Source: Phycomyces nitens (taxonomy: Eukaryota > Mucoromycota > Mucoromycetes > Mucorales > Phycomycetaceae). From it: DNA of 64,000 nt. Both the position numbers and the translations under genes were made by a program. The stretch is from the NCBI GenBank assembly GCA_022702545.1, contig JAHRBC010000004.1, positions 620,001 to 684,000 of the forward strand. The letters run 5' to 3'. The notes under the pieces were generated by a model. The model did not search any database, was not told the origin of the DNA, and worked only from the letters and a program-made list of their open reading frames with translations. Of this stretch, positions 23,345 to 35,026 are shown in pieces; position 1 is the stretch's first letter, and the number at the start of each line of letters is the position of its first letter.

Positions 23345-25304
23345 TCAAGACAACATGCCAGCAATGGAGGCAGAGACCCAGGTAGAAAAGGCACCACAGA
23401 TCATTGCAGAGGCAGCAAGACGGGAGATGTCACCACCACGCTTGGGGGCCAAGGTGGACAGGACACCGATCTGCATACCAACACTACCGAGGTTGGCGAA
23501 ACCGCAGAGAGCATAGGTGCAGACAAGGGTGGAGCGAGGGGTGAGGAGTTCCTTGTAGGTGGTGGTCATCAAGTCATAGGCAACAAACTCGTTGGCCCAG
23601 ATCTTGTAGGCCATCAATTGACCAACATGAACAAGGTCGCTGTTGTCGGCACCAATCAACCAAGCAATGGGCACAAATACGTAACCGGTAACCAACTGAA
23701 GAGTCAATTCGTGGATGGTGATAAAGTTACCGATCCATGTAAGACCGGCATTGACAGCGTAAAGGAGAGCCAAAAGAGAGATCAAGTTGGCAACAATGAG
23801 AAGGGCAACGTTCATACCAATAGAGGCACCGACACCAGCGGCGTGAAGCAAGTTGACACACTTTTCGGGACTGGCGGGCATCTTGACCTCACCCTTGGTC
23901 AAGGGGTCTCCAACTTCGGGGTAGCGCAGCTTGGAGATGGCAATGGAGCAAGGAATGGACATGACACAGGAGGTCAAGAGGGCCTGACCAGAGACACCCA
24001 TAGCAATATAACCGTAAAGAACGGAACCAGAGATGGTAGCGAAACCAGAGGTCATGATCTGATGCATTTCGGCAGTAGTCAAGTGAGGCAGGAAAGGTCT
24101 GATAAGCATAGCATTCTCACACTGGCCAAGGAAAGGCTAAAGAGGAATTGTGATTAGTATAGATTAATGTATATGCATGCATACATGCATACAAATAGGT
24201 AGGTTTACTTACAGAGGCGCATGCGACAATGGACTCGGCACCAGATACACCCAAGACTGTCATGAAGACCTTACCAGCTCTCTGAAGGATCCACTGGAGA
24301 GCACCCATGTAGTAGAGAACCTGGACAACGGAACCAAAGAAAATGACGGCAGGAAGTACACCGACGGCAAACGAACCAGAGTCAGCAACAGGGGCACCGA
24401 ATACAAAGCTAGTACCGTTCTTGGCCTTTCCAAGGAAGCCCTCGCAAAAGGTAGACAGCCACGAGAAGATGCTCTGACCAGCACCTGAACGGAAGACAAA
24501 GAGAGCCAACAAGAACTGGAGCAACATTGCGCCAGAGATGGTGTTCCACTTTACGGCTTTGTGGTCCTGTTTATAATGTTAGCATGGGTTGAATTGATTC
24601 AGCAAGACTTACAGATGAGAACAAGAAGACGACAGCCAAAAACACAATCATGCCAAACAGAGCAATCAGACGCTGGACACGAGTAGAGGTCTCGGTCTCC
24701 TCAAGAGAGAAGATGGTGATGATAATGACAGCCAAGACGAGAGAGCCATAGGCAAGCTCACGAATACGACGGCTAAACTTCATGATGGGAGTGCCAACAA
24801 GGTTGACGCAAAAGTTGAATGGAACAGTGACAATGGAAGTGGGGAAGTGGGCAAAGAAGACATAGAGAGAGAACCAGGCGTAAATGAGACCCAGGATCAA
24901 GTTCTCTGAGTCGTAACCCTTTGGAACCTGCAAAGCATAGGCTGCAGCGAGAAAACCGGTGAAGATGAGCCACATTGCCAGACTACAATGTTGTTAGTAC
25001 CCATCATTAAAAAAAACATTATTTTTGTTGCTACTACTACTTACTGGAACCAACGGATATGGGCTCTGTAAAAGTTGCCAAGCTTGGTTGGGGGTTCGGG
25101 CTCTTCTTCGTCGTAAGAGATGTGTGATGCGTTCTTTATGTCACTATTGTCGGATACATCGACAGTGTACATGTCTGCCTTTTTCTCATCCTCATAAACC
25201 GGAGCGTTTTTGACTGCTCCATCACGCATAGATTGTTGATCGTTGGAGACGACGACGCTTTCGTCAGGAATCTCATGAGGGGGTGTGTGGACTGTTTTAT
25301 CCAT
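23345..25304 (-). CDS. Concentrative nucleoside transporter, CNT/SLC28 (NupC) family, 4 exons
   Basis: Plasma-membrane importer that couples nucleoside uptake to a proton or sodium gradient. Exons are 25304-25045, 24982-24613, 24566-24213 and 24136-23345, giving 591 residues. About 85 residues of acidic cytosolic N-terminus precede the membrane domain. The NupC-type core includes SGAMLLQFLLALFVFRSGAG, the gate region FVFGAPVADSGSFAVGVLPAVIFFGS, the MTVLGVSGAESIVACASPFLGQCENAML block that spans the exon 3/4 junction, and the C-terminal YALCGFANLGSVGMQIGVLSTLAPKR. Order and length agree with eukaryotic CNTs. Introns are 62, 46 and 76 nt. Codon use is visibly more GC-rich in the third position than in neighbouring genes, which suggests high expression. 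S. cerevisiae lacks this family. Confidence 0.94.
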
Positions 25305-26385
25305 CTTTTTATGATGTATATTTTGATCAATTCACAACAAAAAGAAACGATGATGGAAAGTAATGATGAAAATACAAGTCAAAAAATTCTGCCTGTATTT
25401 AAGTGTCCTGAATGGTGTGTAACATTTGTCTTATCTTGGACTGGCCAAAGATAATACACACATAAAAAAATAAAGCCTTTGTCCTCCACCCTGCAAAGGG
25501 TACGCGGTATCAATTGGTATCTCACTGTAACAAAGGGGAGTACAGGAAAGCAGAATTTAGCAAGATTCTCCATTTTCACTTAATTCCGCGTATTACCACC
25601 ACCACCCTAAATAGACAAATTCTATTGCATAACTCTTTTTTGTGTTGCGTCGTATTGCCTAATGGAAAGCAGTGCACAGAACGAACAAATGGGATAAATC
25701 GTATTCGTATCGAACCAATTGGCCAATATATCCAACTCTGTATACACCTCATGTGAAGGCACTTTCTCTATCTCTACAGATTAGGTTCTATATCCAAACC
25801 ATATATAATAATTATATAGGACCAGGAGAATTTTTTTAAAAAATACATGCCGTAAATACAACCCAGGAATCATGGTAGCAAAAAAAAGAAAGAAGGATCT
25901 ATTTGATGGGGATCAATGTACATTGTATTCCATAGATAACATTATCAAGAATCTGATTCAACAATGGCCATAGATTGGTCAAAGAGCCATTTAGTGGATA
26001 TATATATATATATATAGTTTATAGAGCCCAGTTGTATAAACGGTAAATATTGTGATTCTATTATTATAGAATATTATAGTCTACACTCCAATGGCCAAGG
26101 CTTTTTGGTTTTTTTTTTGGTTTTTGAGAAGACAAGGAAGCCTTGGAAGTCATAGTCTCGTACGACACTATTATACTTGGACGTAAAGGTGTATTTTACT
26201 TGGTATTTTGGCTTGGTCGTTGTATAAACAGTAAGAAATAAAGATAAGCTGATCCATCGGCACCTCTACAAAGTCATGCGTGGATGAAAAAGGGGGGGTA
26301 TTTTTGCTAGGCGAGGTAAAGACGAAAAATAAACAAGTGTGACATCTGGTGTAAAAAAAAACATTATTAGCGAGATTTACTACAT
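25305..26385. other. Intergenic, transporter promoter side
   Basis: About 1.1 kb between two minus-strand genes. Short frames on both strands near 25379-25756 look like nothing known. A TA tract lies near 25998-26016. The first part is the nucleoside transporter promoter and the last part is the 3' flank of the RabGEF gene. Confidence 0.5.
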
Positions 26386-27980
26386 TTAGGTCAGTGAAAG
26401 AAGGGTTGATAGTGTGATAATAGACTCGGTGGAACTTAGACGGTCAATACTGGACACAGTGTTTCTAGATAACCCACTTTCAGTAGCAATACCAGTGGAC
26501 GCTTTCCCAATGATCGAGCTATTCAGACCAGATGCCTCGAGGACTACTGGAAGAGCTCCCATTCTATAATAACACAAGGTCAGTTGTGCCCAAGTTTGAT
26601 ATCAAAAAGAAAAGAAAAAAACAAAAACTTTCCAATATACCTGCTCAGAAACATCTGCAGCCGCAAACAGACACACTCTTGGTATATATCCCACAGTGAT
26701 CTGTGCTGATACACACCCGTTCGAAGCCTGCGAATAAAGTCATAAAACGATATCACACTTGCCAATCGATCTCGGCAATACCGGTCAATACACGCCCAGT
26801 CATCAAAGTACGACACACGGAACCTGTAGGACAGCTCCTCTGGTTGTTGGCTCGAACGCCCGCATGCCTGACAGCCAGAGACATGCGGTGAGAACGCAAA
26901 CCGTTCCCAAAGACTGGCTGTGGCTGCCACTGCCTCTTCCTGCAAATGTCTCTCGGCCTGCCCGCGCGCAAATCCTTTGGGACATGCCTCGACAAAGCAT
27001 GTCTTGACAACCACGGCATCAATAATCTTGCGTGATGTGACAAGTGGACTAGGCCCCATCCGTAAACAGGGTTCAATATCGTCTCCCAAACAATGCTTCA
27101 TAAACTTTAGACTGTGTAGCTTACGCAAGGAGACATTCGGAAGGGCCAGTGCAAACTCATGAAATTCGGCCAACATCCCATTGTCTTCGTTTGGAGGCAC
27201 CCACTGTACCCTCAGAGGTTCACCATGAAGACGAGCAAGGTCAATTCGTGTACGGGTAAATGTGTCGAGTGGCCCATCGCTTGTGGTGTCCTTGGCCTCC
27301 ATATTGCGTCTCAAGGCCTCGAGTTCTTTTTGGGTGGCTCCAAGACGGGTCTGTGTGCGCTTGAGTTCAGACGCGTGATGATCATTGGTTGCCTGAATAC
27401 GTTCTTTCTCACGTCTTTCCAGACGGACCATATGATTGGCCTCCTCAAAAAGGCGCTGGCCCAACTCCTCTAGTTCACGCTTGGCCCGTTCTTTGGATCG
27501 TTGAATGGTCTCGATCTGCGACATTTCTTCTAGACATTTGAGATTGAATACCTTGAGGTCATTCTTGAGAGACACGATTCCAGCCACACAATTCTCGAGT
27601 GCTTCCTGACGAGAATGAGATTGGTATTTTAAGCGTTTGATCTCCTGGTCGCATTGGGCTTGCTGATTGTGACAATTGTTGATCTGTTGTTGAACGGTTG
27701 TGATATTGTATACAAAGGGATTGCTTGGTGGTTTCAAGGGTTCGTTGCATTGAATTAGGCTGTGGTGTGGTGTTACTGGACTGTTGAGAACAGTGCTTGT
27801 GGTACTACTGTCTGTATCGTAATGAGTATCGCATATTGCCCATGAGGGTTCGCGGGTTATTGTTGTGGTTGCAGAGGCACTAAAGCGTCGTGTCTGGGTC
27901 TTGTCTACAAAGGCCGAGTGTATCTGGCCGTACAGCTGGGCCATGCTACTCTTTCGTTTCTGAGGGTCTGCGGTAGACAT
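26386..27980 (-). CDS. SEC2: Sec2/Rabin8-like Rab guanine nucleotide exchange factor, 2 exons
   Basis: Predicted GEF that activates the Sec4/Rab8 GTPase on secretory vesicles moving to hyphal tips. Exons are 27980-26641 and 26563-26386, giving 505 residues. A variable N-terminus is followed by a long coiled coil at about 100-235, the part that in Sec2 and Rabin8 forms the exchange domain. The C-terminal module shared by Rabin8 and fungal homologues follows. It has SLKFMKHCLGDDIEPCLRMGP (cf. EDIEPCL in the family), a CxxC pair (CQACG), FRVSYFDDWACIDRYCRDRLASVISFYDFIRRLR and TGVYQHRSLWDIYQECVCLRLQMFLSRMG, the last bridging the splice junction. Intron is 77 nt. Assignment rests on this C-terminal block plus the coiled coil. 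An Atg14/UVRAG-type coiled-coil protein was considered but lacks these motifs. Confidence 0.82.
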
Positions 27981-28878
27981 GATAAATAGAGAGAGAGAAA
28001 AGAAGAGGAGGAAGAAGAAGAAGGAGATGATGATGATTGAATGAAATATGTTGCCTGCTTGTTATAGGAGCCTTCAAGGGGTTCTTATGGATGCATCTGG
28101 CTGGGTTGTATGGATTGCCTTGCATCCGCCTCACAAAGTGAATACAAGAGGTTGAGCAAGAGAACCAAAAAATAAATAAATAAAAATAAAATAAAAAAAA
28201 GAAAAGGAATGTTCTTACGCAACAGCCATTGTGTGTATGCATGCGCTTCAGTACCAGTACTCACTGTGTTTTTCAACAACAATCACGTGTACAAGGTGTG
28301 GCCTCTTTGATGATGGACCAGCCAAACAATTAGCCAACGACTGTAAGGAAGGTCTCTCTAATCTGATTAATCGATTTATGTTAAGATTACAGCCATTTTA
28401 TTAGGAGAACAACGAATAAGTTTATGGCGTCTTTGACTTTAAACTAGGATCTTCAGGGCATTTAGACACAAACACACAAGGTTATAAGCCTCTCTCTCTC
28501 TCTCTCTCTTTCTCTCCCCTCCCCTTCCCCCTCCCCTTTGGTGTTTCTTTTAATAGAGGGAAAAAAATATAGTATTGCAGAATGAATTCAGGAGAAATAT
28601 ACATTTGATGGCTTGCCACATTTTGAAATTATATTAAAAGACTACATGAGCCAATCACAGCCATTGATAATTTTGATTGGATGCATTTAGCCAAAATATA
28701 TCTATAGATAAATTAGAAAGTAATAGTCACAGATATAACGATAACCTGTTGTGTGTTTGTTGAAATCAATGTTGAAATGTAATATATACATATATATAAA
28801 AAAACCTGTAAAAAATATATAATAATATACTCGTACCTTTTTTCACATTGAGCAGCAATCCCTACAAAGTCATTACAA
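27981..28878. other. Divergent intergenic region
   Basis: About 900 nt between the RabGEF (minus) and the HAD protein (plus), so it contains both promoters. It includes purine-rich leader sequence next to 27981 and a long CT/C tract at 28490-28538. Frames on the minus strand (27946-28282) are low-complexity. Confidence 0.55.
28490..28538 (+). repeat. CT-rich polypyrimidine tract
   Basis: TC dinucleotide repeat followed by C-rich runs, about 340 nt upstream of the HAD gene start. It could act as a promoter element; function is not shown by sequence. Confidence 0.75.
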
Positions 28879-29658
28879 ATGAGCCGGAAATCCCTTGGAA
28901 ATCTCAAAGGATGTTCAACAAAACCGTCAAAGGAGTATATGGAGCTAGTCATGCAGACCACCAAATGCTCAGATCCCTTGAAAAAAAAACTGCTAATCTT
29001 GGACATGAATGGAACCCTTGTGTCCAGAACTGCTTCAAAGGCAATGTATGTTCGGCCATATCAAGACAGGTTCCTGGATTATATATTCAAGCACTTTGAA
29101 GTCATGGTTTGGAGTTCAGCCCAGCCCATAAATGTGGATAGGATGTGCCGAATGTTTGAAGCCCATAGACCAAATCTCTTGAAGGTCTGGGATCGTACTA
29201 GCTTCAACCTGACTCCTGCTGAATATAACAAAAAGACTCTGACAATCAAGGACCTCGAGATCATTTGGCGCAAATTCGATAAATACAATGCCACCAATAC
29301 AATAATGTTGGATGATTCAACCGAAAAGCTCACCATGCAGCCCCACAACCATGTCCATATCAAGACCTTTGATCATCTTTGCCCTCAGTTCCGCAAGCAT
29401 GGAGAGCAAGAGCTGTTGTCTGTGATTAACTATCTCGATAAGCTCACAAAGACCGATAATGTGTGCAATTATATCTACACTGACCGCTATGTCAGCCCTG
29501 CTACCAATGGCCACAAGGACAATAGCTTTGATTGCTACCATTACCAATTCTTGCGTCCAGAGGCCGACAGAAAGATGTGGCATCTTTGTGATGAGGCCAA
29601 GAAACCAAAAGACTCGTTGGATACACTGGAAGATCAATTGAAATCCATTCGTCTCTAA
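28879..29658 (+). CDS. FCP1/NIF-like HAD-superfamily protein (259 aa) with variant catalytic motif
   Basis: Member of the NLI-interacting-factor/FCP1-homology group of HAD proteins, a family that includes RNA polymerase II CTD phosphatases and Tim50. The first HAD motif is LLILDMNGTLVSR (Asp at residue 42). The usual second aspartate of DxDxT is Asn here (44), as in a fungal subgroup with an Asp-x-Asn-Gly-Thr motif. Downstream are YVRPYQDRFLDYIFKHFEVMVWSSAQP (motif II region, about 56-81), a Lys in the KTLTIKDLEIIWRK segment, and TIMLDDSTEKL, the acidic third motif. It is a single exon. The Asn change should weaken general-acid catalysis, so it may be a weak phosphatase or a binding protein. 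An overlapping frame beginning at 28848 is ignored because it lacks the motif. Confidence 0.85.
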   Translation: MSRKSLGNLKGCSTKPSKEYMELVMQTTKCSDPLKKKLLILDMNGTLVSRTASKAMYVRPYQDRFLDYIFKHFEVMVWSSAQPINVDRMCRMFEAHRPNLLKVWDRTSFNLTPAEYNKKTLTIKDLEIIWRKFDKYNATNTIMLDDSTEKLTMQPHNHVHIKTFDHLCPQFRKHGEQELLSVINYLDKLTKTDNVCNYIYTDRYVSPATNGHKDNSFDCYHYQFLRPEADRKMWHLCDEAKKPKDSLDTLEDQLKSIRL

Positions 29659-29859
29659 AGTACCCTTTTTCTTCTTCTTCTTCTCTTTTTTACAAGTAGA
29701 CATGGATCAAATTGATCAAATTTTGATTCCAACTCTAGAGAGAAAACATTGTTTATTTTTCATTTTTTTCTCTGGGTTGCCACCACCAAGATTGCCAATC
29801 TTCCGAGACACGTTTGGTTTTCTGGTAAAGATGTTGAACAATATTGAATGGCAAAAAAC

Positions 29860-29860
<1 letters not shown>

Positions 29861-29901
<41 letters not shown>
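29861..29901 (+). repeat. (AAT)n microsatellite
   Basis: About thirteen uninterrupted trinucleotide units in the 3' flank of the HAD gene. Confidence 0.9.
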
Positions 29902-29904
<3 letters not shown>

Positions 29905-30384
29905 AATAAAAAGGAGGTTTTCTTTTTTGTTCATGATAATATTCTGCCTTTGATTAGTTTAGGTACAAGATGCTATTTATTTAATTAAAAACAGCGTGAT
30001 GTATTTGAAATAGATCAAGATTATACTTTATAAACTTGACGCTTTGATTGTGTCTTTATCGATTTGGACAAGATGAATTGAAATGTACTTGAAAAACCAA
30101 AAACAAGAAAAAGGGTGTTTGGAATATTGGGAATACATATATATATATATATGAAGGAGTGTTTGGAAGAAGGATCTTTTTATAGAGTAGGTGGAACAGT
30201 GACAGTAGAGAATATTTCCTGGCTGGGACTGTCGTCACAAGTCAGACGAAATGGGTTGACCATATGTATATATATATAAATATATTTATTTATTTAAACA
30301 TCTTCATGGCTATAAATATACAAAAATCTTACACATATATAATTATAGTGATTCTTTATAAAAAAAAAAAGAAAGGTGTAATTC

Positions 30385-30427
30385 CTCTTCTTCTTGTTGT
30401 ATAATTCTTCTTCTTCTTCTTCTTCTT
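30385..30427 (+). repeat. (TTC)n polypyrimidine tract upstream of the GT2 gene
   Basis: TTC-rich run ending about 30 nt before the start codon at 30458. CT-rich stretches near the transcription start are common in strongly expressed fungal genes; that role here is inference. Confidence 0.7.
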
Positions 30428-30457
30428 ATTTAAAAAACAAAAACCAAATTCTGTCTG

Positions 30458-31963
30458 ATGTTGTATCTGACAGATGATGTTGGGCTGCTGCCCTTCTTTC
30501 TGCCGTTTGGAATCATTGGCTTCTACCGCTATCTATGGTACTTTATCAAGCTGGTGGCGTGGATGGTCTACAAGCCACGCAAACCCAAGGAGAACCCGAC
30601 GTATGACCCTGAAAGAGACGTGACGATTATCGTGCCAACCATCGATGCTGGAGAGGAATTCAAGATCGCAGCCAGGAGCTGGTTGGCCTGCAAACCAAAG
30701 GAGATCATTATCATTACAGAAACAAAGATGCTTGGACCGCTGCAGGAGCTGGCTAATGAAGTCGACCCGACCAAAATCAAGGTCCTGACCGTCTCAAAGG
30801 CCAACAAGCGGTTACAAATGGTTGCTGGTGTGAATGCAACGCAGTCAGAGATCATTGTGTTTTCAGACGACGATGCGATCTGGAAACCGACCATGTTAGA
30901 GTACATCCTCGCGTGCTTTGAGGACCTAAAGATGGGTGGTGTTGGAACCAGCCAGACTGTACATGCGGTTGATCCAAAAGGCCATCAGACTGTCTGGGAG
31001 ATCTTGGCTGGATACCGCTTGACGAGTAGAAACATTGAGATTGCATCTTCGACCCACATTGATGGCGGTGTGTGCTGTCTCTCGGGACGTACGGCCGCAT
31101 ACCGCACCCTCATCCTCAAGGACCCGGCCTTCCAATACTGTTTCACTAACGATCTCTGGCTGGGCAAATATCCTCTCAACTCTGGTGATGACAAGTTCCT
31201 GACACGCTGGATGGTCTCCCATGGCTGGAATACTTATGCCCAGGTCTGCAAAGAGGCCGAGCTGTTTTCTACCTTTAAGAACAACTGGCGATTTGTCAAG
31301 CAAGTCCTGCGATGGACCCGCAATACCTGGCGCTCTGACTTTCGATCCCTGTTTACGGAGAGATACATCTGGAGACGCCACCCTTATGTGGCATTTACCA
31401 TGGTCGATAAGCTCTTCAATCCTTTGACTCTTTTGGCAGGACCCATTCTTGTGGGTGTTTTTGCATCGATTCAAAAGAACAAGGAAGACCGGACCAGTGA
31501 ACCGTTGCCGGGATGGAACATTGCGATATCGTACATCATCTGGCTTTTGCTTACCCGTGGTATCAAACTCGGCCCACATTTTATCAAGCGTCCCCAAGAC
31601 ATCTGGGCTCTGCCTGCCTGGCTATTATTCAACTACTACTTTGCCATCATGAAGATCTACGCGCTGTTCACGCTGCACGAAGTAGGCTGGGGAACCCGAG
31701 CAGGCATTGGAAACGAACTGGCGGCAGACATTGGCAAACAGGACGTCCAGATCGCTGCTGATGCGGCCCAGGCCAGTGAGGCCGTCAAGGTAGAGATGTC
31801 GAGTGTCGGTAATGAGCCCCAGGCGCCACAAAACAGACCTGGTGTGTATATTGCCCCTCCAGTCCATGATCCATTCTGGTCCGAGGATGACTATCGGACT
31901 GACATGGGTACCGATGGTGCTCCTCCTCCCAACACCCAACTTCTCCGTGCCCATGATCCCTAA
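30458..31963 (+). CDS. Membrane glycosyltransferase family 2 (Cps1/hyaluronan-synthase-like), 501 aa
   Basis: Processive polysaccharide synthase of the plasma membrane. An N-terminal membrane segment lies at about 10-38, a cytosolic GT-A domain at roughly 55-300, and three further hydrophobic segments at about 320-410. The catalytic features are FSDDDAIW (DDD at 137-139), the acceptor-base region NSGDDKFLTRW (about 241-251) and the QVLRW motif (282-286, the QxxRW of processive synthases). The last 90 residues are polar and Pro-rich. The family includes the Cryptococcus Cps1 hyaluronan synthase and the type-2 GT required for hyphal growth in Zymoseptoria. The sugar made here cannot be read from sequence. 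It is a single exon starting at the first in-frame ATG. It is convergent with GSK3, with 268 nt between stops. Confidence 0.9.
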   Translation: MLYLTDDVGLLPFFLPFGIIGFYRYLWYFIKLVAWMVYKPRKPKENPTYDPERDVTIIVPTIDAGEEFKIAARSWLACKPKEIIIITETKMLGPLQELANEVDPTKIKVLTVSKANKRLQMVAGVNATQSEIIVFSDDDAIWKPTMLEYILACFEDLKMGGVGTSQTVHAVDPKGHQTVWEILAGYRLTSRNIEIASSTHIDGGVCCLSGRTAAYRTLILKDPAFQYCFTNDLWLGKYPLNSGDDKFLTRWMVSHGWNTYAQVCKEAELFSTFKNNWRFVKQVLRWTRNTWRSDFRSLFTERYIWRRHPYVAFTMVDKLFNPLTLLAGPILVGVFASIQKNKEDRTSEPLPGWNIAISYIIWLLLTRGIKLGPHFIKRPQDIWALPAWLLFNYYFAIMKIYALFTLHEVGWGTRAGIGNELAADIGKQDVQIAADAAQASEAVKVEMSSVGNEPQAPQNRPGVYIAPPVHDPFWSEDDYRTDMGTDGAPPPNTQLLRAHDP

Positions 31964-31984
31964 TCTCTGTGATTTATAGTTTAT

Positions 31985-32002
31985 TCATATATATATATAT
32001 AA
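31985..32002. repeat. (TA)n tract in the convergent 3' region
   Basis: Short AT dinucleotide run 25 nt past the GT2 stop, in the 268-nt gap shared by two 3' UTRs. A CTGT/CTCT repeat follows at about 32118-32142. Confidence 0.7.
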
Positions 32003-32231
32003 AACCCCTCCCCATCAACTATACTAGCTTGCTCTTCATTTTAATTCTTTTTTTGCATTCTCATAAACTTCTTGCGAGCACACGTTCAATAAAAAATGAC
32101 TATTAATAGAAGATACACATCTGTCTGTCTGTCTCTCTGTCGATCCTTTCTTTCCGGACGATTCTCCAAAAAAAGTAAATAGAGTCCCAAAGATTGCCAA
32201 TCAGTCAGTCACCACCACAGCCAATTGTTGG

Positions 32232-33623
32232 CTATCCAATGCTCATCAAATCAAGGTCCCGTTTCACCAGCACTTCTTTGGCATGCTCCGGTACAAGCAC
32301 ATTAAACAATCCTGGCTCCACAGACCTCTCTACAATACACACATCAGATTACATTCCAGATATATATATATATATATTTGGTACCTTGGGCCGAGAAATC
32401 AAACAGAGGCGGAAGGGGCTTCTCGTTTCCAAGACGTGTGTCGGGATCACGAAGGTCGTCAAAAAAAGGGTGTACAAGCAGTTTGACTGCAGTGTATCGA
32501 GAACAAGGGTCGTACACGAGCGTGTGCGACATCAAATCTGCCACTTCAGACGGTCTCCAGCGGAAAAGCTTGGAATATTGGTTCAATTGATTGGCTTTTA
32601 CGTATAGAATCACCTTTACCTTTTGTAGAGAATAGGGCTGGATCTGTGGAAATTTATGGTCAATGTAGCGAGGGTTCATGGCCTCAATGTCTTGACGCGA
32701 AGGTGTCCCAAGCACCTTTATGATCTCTACCAGTTGATCAATTGCACTCTCTCCCATAAATATCGGCTGTCCAAGCAAGAGCTCGCCCACCACACATGCC
32801 GCAGACCACACATCGACCTGGGTCGAGTAGTCTGTCGCACCAAAGACAAGTTCGGGTGCTCGATAGTACCTCGAGCAGATGTAGGCCACATTCGGCTCCC
32901 CTTCCACCAGGCACTTTGCACTGTACAAGCAAATTAAGCCAAGATCCATTCCTAGCCTCTCCCACAAACCTTCCGAAATCACATAGTTTCAGCACACCAC
33001 TGACAGGATCCACCAAGAGGTTCTGGGGCTTAATGTCTCGGTGACAGATGCCAAGCGAGTGAATGTAGACAAGCGATCGAAAGAGCTGGTAAGAGTACAG
33101 CTTGACTTGGAGAATTGGCATCGGTTGCTGAATTCTGGCATAATAGCGTGCCACCCGATGGACAGTCTCGGGAACATAGTCCAAGACCAAGTTCAGGTAG
33201 ACATCCTAACCCAAATGTTCAGCAAGAAATACCCCGGATATAAAGACCTACCCCTCGACTGCCAGTGGAATAAAAGTAGGCCTCGAGACCACACACATTC
33301 CGGTGGTCCATCTTCTTCATGATCTCCAGCTCACGGTTCTAGAGTCCATTCATTTAATGCCAGGACACCAGGTCTACAAATACCCTTACCTTGTACCGCT
33401 TGTCCTGCAACACTTTCTTGATCGCGTACTTTTGTCCATTGCGCTCTAGTCGTACCTGGCAAACGACTCCAAATGATCCACTACCGACAACCTTTTGGTG
33501 TCTGTATTCTAGTTCGATTGGTTTGCCTGTCTTTGCCTTGGCCGAGACTCGAATCGTTTGTGATTCCTGCGAATCTTGTTGAGGATCAGTTAATATCTCA
33601 ATCGATCGTTGCCATTCAGTCAT
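32232..33623 (-). CDS. GSK3: Glycogen synthase kinase 3 (shaggy) Ser/Thr kinase, 6 exons
   Basis: CMGC-group kinase that phosphorylates primed substrates and regulates glycogen, stress and cell-cycle programmes in fungi. Exons are 33623-33390, 33338-33252, 33205-32970, 32920-32620, 32568-32385 and 32329-32232, giving 379 residues. Glycine loop VGSGSFGVV lies at about 46-54, ATP-binding Lys in YAIKK near 69, catalytic loop HRDIKPQN from 162, and DFG at 183-185 (the codons for the next residue are split by intron 3). The GSK3-specific activation segment [12 protein letters not shown] has its regulatory Tyr at about 199. The C-terminal lobe and the [13 protein letters not shown] tail are complete and the length is typical of GSK3. 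The N-terminus lacks the inhibitory Arg-Thr-Thr-Ser motif of animal GSK3. Introns are 46-55 nt. A TA repeat lies inside intron 5. Confidence 0.96.
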
Positions 33624-34995
33624 TTTGGTTCACCTGTCTTTTTGAGATTTGTTCGAGATCCTGTCAATGGTGACAGATCCGCTGTTGTGGATGCCTTTGG
33701 TTGTCCCATTAACTATAAATATTTTTTTTGGTAGAGCAATAGGGTCACAAAACAGGCCGGGTAGGGGATGTCACGTGTGGCTAGTATGAAAGAGAAGTAG
33801 GCCAAAGGGGGGTGTGATTGGATCACTTGCTTTTCTGAATAGACCTATCAAAGGTGATTGTATAGGATGAATTTCCTCTTTTTAAAAAAAGCATCTTTGG
33901 TGATGAAAAAAAAAAAAAAAGATGGAACCTTGCTTACTTGTTCCGCATGGTACTGCAGCTACTAGGGAGGCAATGCAGTTTTCATTGTTGGTGGATAACC
34001 TTACCATTAGCTAATATTCCATTTCCAGACATCCTTACCGTAAAGGAGCCCTTTTTTTTTTTCAAGCCAGACATCGATTGGGGGATTGCAATGAAAATCA
34101 AGGCTGTTTGTATTCATACCTCCTTTACCAATTGCCGTGCTTACATATGCAAGGGTCCTCTTTATGATAGCCATAATTACACTGCAATTGTCTTTTCGAG
34201 AACAAGTGTTTGAACCAACCACTTTTTGTTTTTGTGTCTTTAAAGTTATATATGCTTACCATAAATTAAATTCTGGCCAATAAAAGCACATGTTACACTA
34301 AATGGGCATTATCACTAAATAAGGTTAGTGCATTTTTCCTCAAAGCAGATGAGTTTCAAATAAGAATTCTTAAACTGCTTTGGTGACTGAGTCTGATTAG
34401 CGAATCAAATTAACACGTTTTGTACATATTCAATATAATCACAATCCAAATCGTGCATCACGGATATTTTAGCGAATAAGTATATATATATTTTTTCAGT
34501 GCTTATTATTTGTTGTCACAATCTTCATGTAAACGCTATCTATACAAAACAGTCTATATTAAAAAAGAAAAAGAAGCGACGGCCGGATTCGTTATGGGAG
34601 AATGACATGTAAATTACAAAATAAAATATGGCCAGGTAAAAACCTCAAGGGGCTGTAGTCTTTGAGAATCGGACAAAGAGTATCAATATGTATAATATAT
34701 ATATATAAAAAGAAGGTGTTGATCTATGGGCAAGTTGATTGTAGTATATGTATTCTGTTAAAATTGGTGGCGCACAGGAATCACTGCGATTTTCTGTTCA
34801 GAATAACGACCAAACTGTTCACATGCACTGTCAAACCAAGACACAACTCTTGCTACAAAACTGCAATCAAATTAAATAATACAGGTTTTTTTAGTACTTG
34901 GCGTCACAATAGCAAAAGTCGGTACTTACATTTGGTATTCCATGTTTAAAGAAAGAGAAAGAAAAGCAAATGGTCAGAATACGAAATGAACCGAG

Positions 34996-35026
<31 letters not shown>

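Larger units (their letters stand above)
29659..30457. other. Intergenic, tandem plus-strand genes
   Basis: About 800 nt with an AAT microsatellite, TA tracts and a TTC-rich tract ahead of the GT2 gene. No gene seen. Confidence 0.6.
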
